A stretch of 64,000 bases of DNA from Leucobacter sp. UT-8R-CII-1-4 (GTDB taxonomy: Bacteria > Actinomycetota > Actinomycetes > Actinomycetales > Microbacteriaceae). Positions 54,344-62,665 of this stretch are shown here, piece by piece. The stretch covers positions 1 through 64,000 of the forward strand of contig NZ_JASCRS010000006.1 in NCBI RefSeq assembly GCF_030010235.1, written 5' to 3'. The first letter of the stretch is position 1. Every line of letters begins with the position of its first letter. The position numbers were made by a program, and so were the translations under genes. The notes beneath the pieces were generated by a model, which worked only from the letters and a program-made list of their open reading frames with translations, searched no databases and was not told the DNA's origin.

Positions 54344-55564
54344 GTGACAAAGCCCGCCAAAACAAAGCTTCCCTTCGAAGTCTGGGCATTGGTCGCCGGT
54401 GGATTCGCGGTCGCCCTTGGATACGGCGTGGTCGCGCCAGCAATCCCCCAGTTTGCTCTCGAATTTGGCGTCTCAAACTTTGCGGCATCGGCAATTGTCA
54501 GTGCATTCGCGCTGATGCGTCTGGTGAGCGCTCCGTTTGCAGGCTGGGCAGTTGCCAGAATGGGCGAACGCCGCACCTACACGATCGGCATTTTGATTGT
54601 CGCTGGATCAACCGGCGCCGCGGCTCTCGCCGCGAACTACACGCAGTTTGTCGCCTTGCGCGCTGCCGGCGGAATCGGCTCCACACTTTTCACCGTCGCC
54701 GCCACTGCACTGCTGGCAAAGGTCAGCCCCGTCGAATCACGTGGACGGGTGGCGAGCCTCAATGCCGCCGGCTTTTTGCTCGGTGGCCTCTTTGGCCCGG
54801 TGCTCGGTGGCGCGGTTGCCGCGTTCGGCTTGCGGGCTCCCTTCGTTTTCTACTTCCTCACCCTGGTGGCTGCCGCGATTATTGTGGCAATTGCCCTGCG
54901 CGGATCACACGCCGCGGGCAGCCCACAGGCGCGCGCCGGAACAGCTGGACAGAACGGTAGCAGCGGCGAAGAGGCAGAGCTCACACTTCGCCAGGCGTTC
55001 AGCATTCCTCAGTTTCGGGTACTGCTGTTTTCGGTCTTCAGCTTCGGCTGGTCATCGTTTGGCGTGCGCGTTTCTATCATTCCGCTGCTTGTCGCGGTAA
55101 GTTTTGGTGGCGACGCGACAATGGCCGCGTGGATTCTCGCCGCTTACGCGCTCGGCAACGCGGTGTTCATCTTCCCTGCGGGTCGCTGGAACGACAGCGT
55201 TGGGCGCAAACCAATGCTGATCATCGGCCTGATCGTGCTTACCGCGAGTTACGCAGTGATGGGTTTCGCGCCCTCACTTGTCGCGCTCGCGGTGGTCATG
55301 CTCTTTGCTGGCGCTGGATCGGCCCTCGCAAACCCGGGCCAACAGGCGGTGCTGGCCGATGTGCTGGCGCGCAGACGCGGCGGTAATGTCGTGGCCGCCT
55401 ATTCGATGTCGAGCGACCTCGGCGGCGTGCTCGGTCCGGCGATTGCAGGCGCGATTGTTGATGCCGCAGGCTTTGGTTGGGCGTTTGCCCTCACCGCTGC
55501 ACTCTTGGCGGCGGCCGGTGCCTTTTGGTGCTTCACCACTGACTCGCGAAAGATCACGGCTTAG
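54344..55564 (+). CDS. MFS transporter, 12-helix drug-exporter type
   Basis: A 406-residue transporter with about 12 helices in two halves. It has FGVSNFAASAIVSAFALMRLVSAPFAGWAVARMGERRTY in pieces (motif A region), GGIGSTLFTVAATALLAKVSPVESRGR, and GGLFGPVLGGAVAAFG (motif C, typical of antiporters). A polar loop near residues 185-215 joins the halves. The second half ends with FTTDSRKITA. Substrate unknown. It has its own leaderless promoter, so it is not part of the TetR unit although it follows it. Confidence 0.9.
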   Translation: MTKPAKTKLPFEVWALVAGGFAVALGYGVVAPAIPQFALEFGVSNFAASAIVSAFALMRLVSAPFAGWAVARMGERRTYTIGILIVAGSTGAAALAANYTQFVALRAAGGIGSTLFTVAATALLAKVSPVESRGRVASLNAAGFLLGGLFGPVLGGAVAAFGLRAPFVFYFLTLVAAAIIVAIALRGSHAAGSPQARAGTAGQNGSSGEEAELTLRQAFSIPQFRVLLFSVFSFGWSSFGVRVSIIPLLVAVSFGGDATMAAWILAAYALGNAVFIFPAGRWNDSVGRKPMLIIGLIVLTASYAVMGFAPSLVALAVVMLFAGAGSALANPGQQAVLADVLARRRGGNVVAAYSMSSDLGGVLGPAIAGAIVDAAGFGWAFALTAALLAAAGAFWCFTTDSRKITA

Positions 55565-55589
55565 TCGCCCTCTGACACTGTCGCACTGC

Positions 55590-55647
55590 GTGGCTCTTCC
55601 GTGATCCTGCGATCCACTAGGTGGCCGCAGAATCACGGAAGAGCCAC
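55590..55647. terminator. Long bidirectional hairpin between MFS gene and def
   Basis: A 22-bp stem with one mismatch (55590-55611 with 55626-55647) between convergent genes. There is no T-run on either side. Confidence 0.7.
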
Positions 55648-55687
55648 AGTCGCAGGGCGGTAGAAGGCCGTGCGTAACGGAAAGGGC

Positions 55688-56251
55688 CTAGCCCTCGAGG
55701 TCGTCGATGCCGGGGGTCCAGCTCAGGCCGGGCTTGCCCCAACCGTTCTTGCGCTCAGCTTTCTGTGCGCCGCGGTTTTCGGGGTGCACCAGGCGATCAA
55801 CATAGAGTAGCCCGTTCAGGTGATCAAATTCGTGCTGCATGATGCGCGCGAACCAGCCACTAGCTTCAAACTCAAACGGCTTTCCGTCGATGTCTTGGGC
55901 GCGTAGCAGCGCACGCGGTGAACGGCGAAGCGCGAAACGCTCGCCTGGGAACGAGAGGCAACCCTCGAGTTCCTCTTCACCTGGCAGACCAGGCTCAAGC
56001 GGCGCGATCCAGAGTTCTGGGTTGATTGCCACGCCTCGGTGCGGGGCTTCGTCTTGATCTTCGTACATCCACACAAAGATGCGCTTGCCGATGCCCACCT
56101 GGGGTGCGGCGAGGCCGACACCTGGCGCTGCCTCACAAGTTTCAAACATGTCATCGACGAGGGCACGCAGCGCGTCGTCGAATTCGGTTACGGGAGCCGC
56201 GTCAGTATGCAGTACGGGCTCACCACAGATCACGATTGGAAGAATTGCCAT
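55688..56251 (-). CDS. def: Peptide deformylase
   Basis: A 187-residue metalloenzyme that removes the N-formyl group from new proteins. The three motifs are intact: GVGLAAPQVG, EGCLSFPG and HEFDHLNG. It is not next to fmt here. It begins 5 bases after a TetR gene and may be cotranscribed, but a TACACT box 7 bases before its ATG (overlapping the TetR stop region) could give it its own transcript. The C-terminus extends slightly beyond the fold (GKPGLSWTPGIDDLEG). Confidence 0.96.
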   Translation of the reverse strand: MAILPIVICGEPVLHTDAAPVTEFDDALRALVDDMFETCEAAPGVGLAAPQVGIGKRIFVWMYEDQDEAPHRGVAINPELWIAPLEPGLPGEEELEGCLSFPGERFALRRSPRALLRAQDIDGKPFEFEASGWFARIMQHEFDHLNGLLYVDRLVHPENRGAQKAERKNGWGKPGLSWTPGIDDLEG

Positions 56252-56256
56252 AACAA

Positions 56257-56826
56257 TCAGTGTATTAGCGCGAGCGACAGCTGATCGCCAAAGCTACCTC
56301 TGGTGACTCCGGCGTCAACCCAACCAAGCAGTGCGCTCACGAGCATTGCGGTGGTCGCAGCTGCCTGGGACCGCAGCACGACTGGGGCTGGGCGATCCAG
56401 CGCGGAATATTGCTGTTCGAGATAGCGCTGAAACAGTGTGTTTAAGCCGAGCACTCGGCTCGCACCGCTTGCGGTGAGGTCTTCGGCGGCTTCAAGCAGT
56501 CGGTAGTTTTGCAGCGCCCACGGAATCTGCTGGCTGCTCAAGCCCTCGGCAAATTTCAACAGCGTTTCGCGAAGCTGCGGTGGATCGCCTGCCGCGAGAG
56601 CAGCTTCGAGGTGTGCGCGCAGTGAGGCGATCAGCGCGTCTGTCTCTAACCAAAACAGCTCAGCCTTTGACGAAAAGCAATTGAAGAAGGTGGCTCGGCT
56701 GAAGCCTGCGGTTCTCGCGATCTGTTCAACGGTGGTGTTGCGGTAGCCGCGGTGCTGGAACAGTTCGAATGCCGCTTCTTGGAGCAGTGCTTGTGATGCT
56801 CGTTTTGGCCTGCCTGCCGACGCCAT
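56257..56826 (-). CDS. TetR-family regulator next to the peptide ABC operon
   Basis: A 189-residue repressor. The helix-turn-helix FELFQHRGYRNTTVEQIARTAGFSRATFFNCF (about residues 18-49) is typical of the family; the rest is a helical effector-binding domain. It is divergent from a peptide-type ABC importer over a 71-base gap that holds a 23-bp palindrome. It probably represses that operon and itself. It is directly followed by def in the same direction. Confidence 0.9.
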   Translation of the reverse strand: MASAGRPKRASQALLQEAAFELFQHRGYRNTTVEQIARTAGFSRATFFNCFSSKAELFWLETDALIASLRAHLEAALAAGDPPQLRETLLKFAEGLSSQQIPWALQNYRLLEAAEDLTASGASRVLGLNTLFQRYLEQQYSALDRPAPVVLRSQAAATTAMLVSALLGWVDAGVTRGSFGDQLSLALIH

Positions 56827-56860
56827 TTGGGCCCCATTTCAGAAATATTCACCAACTGAA

Positions 56861-56883
56861 TTATTAGACTGAGTCTAATAATA
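56861..56883. promoter_or_regulatory. 23-bp perfect palindrome, candidate TetR operator
   Basis: Perfect 11-base arms (ATTATTAGACT and AGTCTAATAAT) around one central base, between the divergent TetR and ABC genes. It ends 14 bases before the binding-protein GTG and would cover its promoter. Confidence 0.7.
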
Positions 56884-56897
56884 TACGATGAGTTCTC

Positions 56898-58532
56898 GTG
56901 AGCCTACATAAGAAGAACCCGAAGTGGATCGCCCTCGCGGCCCTCGCCGCTGTCATCCTGCCGCTAGCCGCCTGCTCGGCTGGCCCGCAGTCCGGCGCGG
57001 GGCCTCGCGACACCCTCGTTTACGCGACCGGCGATGCCGAACCCGACTGCCTAGACCCCCACGTTGGCGGCAACTATCCGCAGGCGCTCCTGGCCACGCA
57101 AGTACTCGAATCGCTCGTCTCCCTAAACGAGAAGGGCGAGATCGTGCCCTGGCTTGCAAGCGAATGGAGCACCAGCGAAGACGGGCTCAGCTGGGATTTC
57201 ACTCTCGACCCAGCCGCCACCTTCACCGATGGCACCCCGGTCGACGCAGCAGCAGTCAAGGCCAACATTGAACACCTGCAGAACCCAGACACCGGTTCCT
57301 CGACCGGATACCTGGCGGTGCAGCAAATCGAAAGTGTCGAGGTCGTCTCACCTGAACTCGCCAGGTTCCACCTCAGCCGCCCCGATGCCGCGCTCCTTGA
57401 ATCCCTCGCACAGCCCTGGGTCGCGATCCAGTCGCCAGCGGGCATCGAAAGAGGCAAAGAAGCGAATTGCCTCGCCCCCATCGGCTCAGGCCCGTTTGTC
57501 GTGAGTAGCTGGACCAAGCAGGACCGCATTGTGCTTGAGCGCAACGCAGACTACGCAACTGCGCCAACTGGTTTTGAGGTCGCGGGTGACGACGCTCCCG
57601 CAGAGCTAATCTGGCGTTTCATTCCCGACGCCACCGCACGCTTCGCAGCCCTACAAAGCGGTGAGGTCGACGTCATCGACAACCCCCTCCCCGACCAGAT
57701 CACTACGGCAAGCAACGACCAGGGGCTCGCGCACCTCAACGCCCCACGCCCCGGCGCGAGCAACCGCCTCGAGCTCAATAGCGGCCAAGCACCGTTCGAC
57801 GACATTCGGGTGCGCGAAGCGTTTATTGCCGCGGCAGATGTAAACCCCGGCATCGATTCGCTCTTTGAAGGCGCGGCCAAGCGCTCCTACAGTGCACTCT
57901 CAAGCGTTGAGCCACTCGGTATCGAAAGCCCCGACGCCTACAAATATGACCTAGAACGCGCAAACGCGCTGCTCGATGAGGCAGGCTGGACCGAGCGAAA
58001 CAGTGAAGGCGTGCGCAGCAAAGACGGCAACCCGCTCACTCTGCGCTTTCCAGTAACCGGCGCACAATCCACTCAGGCAGAGCAGGCACTCTTTGAGCAG
58101 ATCCAGGCGTCTGCGTCCGAGGCTGGCTTCGATGTGCAGATTTCGCTGCTCGACCTCGGTGCCTGGTATGGCGCTCTGGGCGCCCACGAGTACGAACTCG
58201 TCAGCGCCCCCTACACGAAGATCGGCCCAGACGTGCTGCGCTTCCTGTTCCACAGCGACGCCACCGTGCCTGCGCCAAGCGGCTACTTCGCTAACCACGC
58301 AATGATCAAAAATCCGGAGCTTGACGCTCTGCTTGACACAGTCGGCAGTGAACAAGACCCCACGAAGCGCGCGGCTGCCGCCAATCAAGCGCAACAAATC
58401 ATCGCCAATCAACAGGTAATTCTCCCCATCTACGATCAGCAAAATCACTTCCTGTACCGCGCAGACCTCAACGACTTCCGGGCACTACCTACTGTGAGCA
58501 CTCCCTGGCTCGGTGAGGTTGTCGCCGGTTGA
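56898..58532 (+). CDS. Peptide/nickel-type ABC binding lipoprotein
   Basis: A 544-residue SBP_bac_5 protein. The signal ends in the lipobox LAAC (Cys about residue 28). It has TGDAEPDCLDPHVGGNYPQALLATQVLESLVSLNEKGEIVPWLASEWS in pieces, then the family signature LASEWSTSEDGLSWDFTLDPAATFTDGTPV. Length is normal for DppA/OppA. The ligand (peptide, nickel or other) cannot be read. GTG 56898 was chosen; the ATG at 56888 is in another frame. The TGA overlaps the TTG of the next gene. Confidence 0.93.
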   Translation: MSLHKKNPKWIALAALAAVILPLAACSAGPQSGAGPRDTLVYATGDAEPDCLDPHVGGNYPQALLATQVLESLVSLNEKGEIVPWLASEWSTSEDGLSWDFTLDPAATFTDGTPVDAAAVKANIEHLQNPDTGSSTGYLAVQQIESVEVVSPELARFHLSRPDAALLESLAQPWVAIQSPAGIERGKEANCLAPIGSGPFVVSSWTKQDRIVLERNADYATAPTGFEVAGDDAPAELIWRFIPDATARFAALQSGEVDVIDNPLPDQITTASNDQGLAHLNAPRPGASNRLELNSGQAPFDDIRVREAFIAAADVNPGIDSLFEGAAKRSYSALSSVEPLGIESPDAYKYDLERANALLDEAGWTERNSEGVRSKDGNPLTLRFPVTGAQSTQAEQALFEQIQASASEAGFDVQISLLDLGAWYGALGAHEYELVSAPYTKIGPDVLRFLFHSDATVPAPSGYFANHAMIKNPELDALLDTVGSEQDPTKRAAAANQAQQIIANQQVILPIYDQQNHFLYRADLNDFRALPTVSTPWLGEVVAG

Positions 58533-59485
58533 TCACCCTTCGAATCGTGCTTGCACGAGTTGCTGGCGCCGCGGCGGTAATGTTTACCGTCGCGACGCTG
58601 GCGTTTGTCGCACTGCAATTGATTCCCGGCGACCCTGCCGAGGCGGCGCTTGGCGGCCCCGGCAGCCAAGCAAGCGCAGCGGCACTCGAGGCCGCACGGG
58701 TCGAATTTGGTCTTGACCGGCCGATCCTCGCGCAGTACTTCGATTTTCTCTGGCGGCTTTTACAGGGCGACCTCGGCACTTCGTACTCGCAAAAGATCCC
58801 GGTAAGCCAAGTGCTTACTGCCGCAATAGTGCCGACCCTCTCACTCACCGCCCTCTCGCTCGCGATCGCCTGGCTTCTCGCACTTGGCAGTGTGTATATC
58901 GCAAGCGGTCATTCAAAGCTTGGCAAGGCGATCACGACGGCACTCGATCTCCTTGCCGCCGCTGTGCCCAACTTCTGGCTAGCGAGCCTGCTGGTATTGC
59001 TTTTTACTGGTGTGCTTGGCTGGCTACCAGCAGTGAGCACGGGCGGCTTCAACGGCATCATTCTGCCTGCCGTTGCGCTCGCACTGCCGACCGCCGGTTT
59101 TATTGCGCAGGTTTGTCGCACCGGTGTTGAACAGGCTCGCGATGCGGCTTTCGTCGAGAGCGCACGGGCTCGTGGCGAAAGCGAGTCAGGCATACGACTG
59201 CGGCACATTCTGCGGCACGGCGTTGTGCCCGGCCTCAATATGAGCGCCTGGTCACTCGGCTCACTGCTGGGTGGCGCCGCCGTGATCGAGGTGATTTTTG
59301 CGAGGCCCGGGCTCGGCCGCACCCTGGTCAGTGCAGTTACTGTGCGCGACATTCCCGTTGTGCTCGGCGTAGTGCTATTCGCGGCACTCGCCTACGTACT
59401 CGTGAACCTCATTACTGACCTCACCGTGGCAAGGGTTGATCCTCGCACCGAAGCCCGCTTACAGCAGGCGGTGGCGAATGCTTAA
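58529..59485 (+). CDS. ABC permease, DppB type
   Basis: A 318-residue permease. The N-terminal helix leads into LIPGDPAEAALGGPGSQASAAALEAARVEFGLDRPI, the DppB/OppB hallmark, in pieces. Six helices follow; the EAA loop is DAAFVESARARGESESGIRLRHILRHGVVPGL. A TTG start overlaps the binding-protein stop (TTGA). Cotranscribed with its partners. Confidence 0.93.
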   Translation: MITLRIVLARVAGAAAVMFTVATLAFVALQLIPGDPAEAALGGPGSQASAAALEAARVEFGLDRPILAQYFDFLWRLLQGDLGTSYSQKIPVSQVLTAAIVPTLSLTALSLAIAWLLALGSVYIASGHSKLGKAITTALDLLAAAVPNFWLASLLVLLFTGVLGWLPAVSTGGFNGIILPAVALALPTAGFIAQVCRTGVEQARDAAFVESARARGESESGIRLRHILRHGVVPGLNMSAWSLGSLLGGAAVIEVIFARPGLGRTLVSAVTVRDIPVVLGVVLFAALAYVLVNLITDLTVARVDPRTEARLQQAVANA

Positions 59486-60308
59486 GGCAACGCAGCGTTT
59501 TGGCCTCTCAGGCTGGTTGAGCCTCGCCATGCTCGCAGTCTTTGCTCTCTGCTTTGCCGCACCAGGGCTGCTCTCTCCGCACGGGCCACTCGAAATCGAG
59601 GCGAGCAACGCTTTCGCACCGCCCTCGCTCACGCACCTCTTCGGAACTGACGACTCCGGCCGAGACATTCTGAGCCGGGTCATTCACGGCACCCGAGACT
59701 CTCTCACGATCGGCGTTGTGGCGACGCTCTGCGGGCTGTTCGCGGGCCTGGCACTCGGCACTCTTGCCGGTGGCTCCGAGCGTCGCGCACTTGGCCCACT
59801 TCGATACGCGGTGGATCGCCTCATCGAAGCCCTCTTCGCCTTTCCGGGCTTGCTGCTCGCGCTGCTGTTGATCGCGGTGCGCGGCCCCGGTGTCAGTTCA
59901 GTAATCATTGCTGTTGCCATTTCGACCGCACCCGGCTTCGCACGAATGGTGCGCGGCGGGATTCGTCAGGCGCTCGGCTCGGGCTCTGTCGAAGCCGCAC
60001 GCCTGCAGGGTGACGGCACTCTTCGTGTTTGGCGCACCCTGGTGCTGCCAGAAACCATGCGCCCCGTGCTGGTGCTCGCTACCCTCGGTATCGGCCATGC
60101 GGTGATCCTGGCCGCCGCACTCGGGTTTCTCGGTCTTGGCACTCCGCCACCAACTCCAGAATGGGGCGCGATGCTCAACGCTGGCCGGCCGTACCTCATG
60201 CGCGCCTGGTGGATGACGTTTTTCCCAGGCCTTGCAATCGTGTTGATCGGAGTTGCTTGCACGGTGCTTGGCCGTTCAATCGAGCGTAGAAATGAGGTGC
60301 TGCGATGA
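59478..60308 (+). CDS. ABC permease, DppC type
   Basis: A 276-residue permease. The DppC signature is ASNAFAPPSLTHLFGTDDSGRDILSRVIHGTRDSLTIG in pieces. The EAA loop is GSVEAARLQGDGTLRVWRTLVLPETMRPV. ATG 59478 overlaps the end of the dppB-like gene by 8 bases; an earlier in-frame ATG would overlap by 50 bases. It overlaps the ATPase gene (ATGA). Confidence 0.92.
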   Translation: MLKATQRFGLSGWLSLAMLAVFALCFAAPGLLSPHGPLEIEASNAFAPPSLTHLFGTDDSGRDILSRVIHGTRDSLTIGVVATLCGLFAGLALGTLAGGSERRALGPLRYAVDRLIEALFAFPGLLLALLLIAVRGPGVSSVIIAVAISTAPGFARMVRGGIRQALGSGSVEAARLQGDGTLRVWRTLVLPETMRPVLVLATLGIGHAVILAAALGFLGLGTPPPTPEWGAMLNAGRPYLMRAWWMTFFPGLAIVLIGVACTVLGRSIERRNEVLR

Positions 60309-61972
60309 TCACGCCGCTGCTTGAACTACGCGATTTATCGATCACTTTTCCCGGCGGCGAGCGCGCCGCAGTCGATGGGGTGAGCTTTGCTCTTGAAGCG
60401 GGGCAGTGCGTGGCTCTCGTTGGCGAGAGCGGATCGGGTAAGTCCCTGACAGCTCGTGCGGCGCTTGGCCTATTGCCGCGCTATGCACAGCGGCGAGGCG
60501 AGATCCTGTTGCGCGGAGAGGCTGCTCCCCCAGCGCAGAGCGCCGAGTGGAACTCGATTCGTGGCGCCAAAGCTGGTTTTGTTCCGCAAGATGCGCTTGG
60601 CGCGTTAGACCCGCTCCGCCGAATCGAGCATGAGGTTGGTGACGCGTTGCGCCTGCACCGTATCGGCGGCACGGTGGATCGCCGCTCACGCGTGGTAGCT
60701 GCTCTTGAGGAGGCAGGTATGCCCGAGGCCGGGTCCCGGTTGCGGCTGCGTTCTGACCAGCTCAGTGGTGGGCTTCGCCAGCGTGCGCTGATCGCTTCGG
60801 CGCTAGTTGCCGATCCAGCGCTCATCGTTGCTGATGAGCCGACTACCGCACTTGATGCGGCGCATCGTGATCGTGTGCTGAAGGTACTGCGTTCTCGAGT
60901 AGACGCGGGAGCCGGGGCGCTGGTGATTAGTCACGATTTGACTGCGGTGCGTGAGGTTGCCGATCTGGTGCTGGTGATGCGTACGGGCCGGGTGGTTGAG
61001 GCCGGTACCCCTGATGAGGTGTTTGCCTCCCCTCGCCACAGCTTCACTCGCGAGTTGCTTGCAGCTTCTCCCGCCACGAAGCCACGTGGGGAACGTTTGC
61101 TCCCCTCGGCTGTCGGTGTAGGGCGTGCGAGCAACAGTGCAGCGGCAGTGGTCACCCGTGCAGCGGCTGTGAACGCCAGCGCAGCACCGGTGAGCGCTGT
61201 GGCTCAGCGATCCAGCGCCGAATCTCTCGGCGCACCCCGGCTTGAACTGCGTGAGGTGACCGCAAACTATGCGGGACGAGCGGCTTCGAACGAGCCCGAG
61301 GTGTTGCAAAGCCTCTCGTTTAGTGTGTTCGAGGGTGAGACTGTTGGCCTGCTTGGGTCCAGTGGCAGCGGCAAAACCACGCTGTTGCGTGTTGCTCTCG
61401 GATTGCACCGGGTTTCTGCGGGGCAGGTGCTGATCGATGGTGTTGATCGCGCGGTCGCTCCTCGGGCTGAGCAGCGAGTGCTGCGCCGAAAGCTCGCTCT
61501 CGTGCCGCAGGATCCACTCGCCGCCTTCCCCCGCGGGCAGAGTGCTGGCGCTATCCTCGTTGACGCTTTTCGCGCGGCGGGTGTGCCCCGCGCTTCGCGT
61601 TTTGCACACGCTGAGCGTATTGCCGATGAGGTTGGTCTTGCCAGTTCAACGCTTCGGCAGAACGCGGCTACTCTCTCTGGTGGTCAGCGGCAGCGCCTCG
61701 CCATTGCTCGGGCTCTTGCCGCCGAGCCCGAGCTGTTGCTGCTTGATGAGCCCGTATCGGCGCTTGATTTGACGGTTCAGGCGCGTGTGCTTGATCTGCT
61801 TGATGAGTTGCAGCGCCGTCATGGCACCGCGTACCTTTTTGTTTCGCATGACCGTGACGTGGTGCGGCATATGAGTGATCGAGTGCTTGTGCTCAGTGAC
61901 GGGAACACCAGAGGTTCGAATGATCCCGATAGCTCGTCAACGCTCGCACATCATTCGGTGACGGTAGACTGA
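60305..61972 (+). CDS. Fused double ABC ATPase, DppD-DppF type
   Basis: A 555-residue protein with two complete ATPase domains. Domain 1 (about 5-250): Walker A GESGSGKSL, signature LSGGLRQR, Walker B ALIVADEPT. Domain 2 (about 315-545): Walker A GSSGSGKTT, signature LSGGQRQR, Walker B LLLLDEPVSALD. The linker is Ala/Ser-rich. Both domains look active. In many bacteria these are two genes; here one polypeptide powers the importer. The Cys-rich C-terminal iron-sulfur motif of some DppD proteins is absent. Confidence 0.93.
   Translation: MITPLLELRDLSITFPGGERAAVDGVSFALEAGQCVALVGESGSGKSLTARAALGLLPRYAQRRGEILLRGEAAPPAQSAEWNSIRGAKAGFVPQDALGALDPLRRIEHEVGDALRLHRIGGTVDRRSRVVAALEEAGMPEAGSRLRLRSDQLSGGLRQRALIASALVADPALIVADEPTTALDAAHRDRVLKVLRSRVDAGAGALVISHDLTAVREVADLVLVMRTGRVVEAGTPDEVFASPRHSFTRELLAASPATKPRGERLLPSAVGVGRASNSAAAVVTRAAAVNASAAPVSAVAQRSSAESLGAPRLELREVTANYAGRAASNEPEVLQSLSFSVFEGETVGLLGSSGSGKTTLLRVALGLHRVSAGQVLIDGVDRAVAPRAEQRVLRRKLALVPQDPLAAFPRGQSAGAILVDAFRAAGVPRASRFAHAERIADEVGLASSTLRQNAATLSGGQRQRLAIARALAAEPELLLLDEPVSALDLTVQARVLDLLDELQRRHGTAYLFVSHDRDVVRHMSDRVLVLSDGNTRGSNDPDSSSTLAHHSVTVD
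61965..61970 (+). promoter_or_regulatory. Probable -10 box of orn
   Basis: TAGACT overlaps the end of the ABC ATPase gene. Unlike the leaderless genes, it leaves a short leader of about 22 bases with an AGGAG site (61991-61995) before the orn ATG. Confidence 0.45.
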
Positions 61973-61999
61973 TGCCTTCCCACCTGTGTTAGGAGCCTC

Positions 62000-62635
62000 A
62001 TGTCGAATACCCCAGCCCCCCAACTGGTCTGGATCGACTGCGAGATGACTGGACTCGACGTTGACAACGACGGTCTGTGCGAAATTGCCGTCATTGTGAC
62101 CGACTTCGAGTTGAAGCCGTTGCACCCTGGTTTCGAGGTCGTGATTAATCCCGGCGCCGAAGCTCTTGCACAGATGAACGACTTTGTTCGGGGTATGCAC
62201 GAGAGCTCGGGGCTTCTGCCAAAGATCGAGCACGGAGTCTCGGTCGCAGAGGCCGAACAGCAGGTGATCGAATATTTGGCGAAACATGTGATGCCTGGTC
62301 GTCGCCCCCTGGTCGCGGGCAACACTATTGGCATGGATCGCCGCTTCATGTCGAAGTACATGCCGCTGCTCGAAGAGAAGCTGCACTACCGCAGTGTCGA
62401 CGTGTCGACCATTAAAGAGCTTTCGCGCCAGTGGTACCCGGCAGCGTTTTTTGCGGCACCTGCAAAGCGTGGCGGTCATCGTGCACTCGCCGACATCGCT
62501 GAATCGATCCAAGAGCTTGCCTACTTCCGCAACGCTGTCCTGGTTGCCCAGCCCGGACCAGATAAGCCAAGCGCTGAAGCACTCGCAGCCGAGGCGAGCG
62601 ACGTGTACGCGCCGTTCGTCGACGGCACTGCGTAA
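62000..62635 (+). CDS. orn: Oligoribonuclease
   Basis: A 211-residue DEDDh 3'-5' exonuclease that degrades very short RNAs, including pGpG from c-di-GMP turnover. Motifs: VWIDCEMTGLD (Asp, Glu), AGNTIGMDRRFM (Asp) and HRALADIAESIQEL (His, Asp). Orn is typical of proteobacteria and actinobacteria. AGGAG lies 5 bases before the ATG. Confidence 0.97.
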   Translation: MSNTPAPQLVWIDCEMTGLDVDNDGLCEIAVIVTDFELKPLHPGFEVVINPGAEALAQMNDFVRGMHESSGLLPKIEHGVSVAEAEQQVIEYLAKHVMPGRRPLVAGNTIGMDRRFMSKYMPLLEEKLHYRSVDVSTIKELSRQWYPAAFFAAPAKRGGHRALADIAESIQELAYFRNAVLVAQPGPDKPSAEALAAEASDVYAPFVDGTA

Positions 62636-62665
62636 CCGCGCACTCTCGTAACCGCATTTCCGCGA

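Noticed and set aside
60803-61609. A 268-codon frame antisense to the fused ABC ATPase
   Set aside because: It covers conserved ATPase motifs on the other strand and has no recognisable features.
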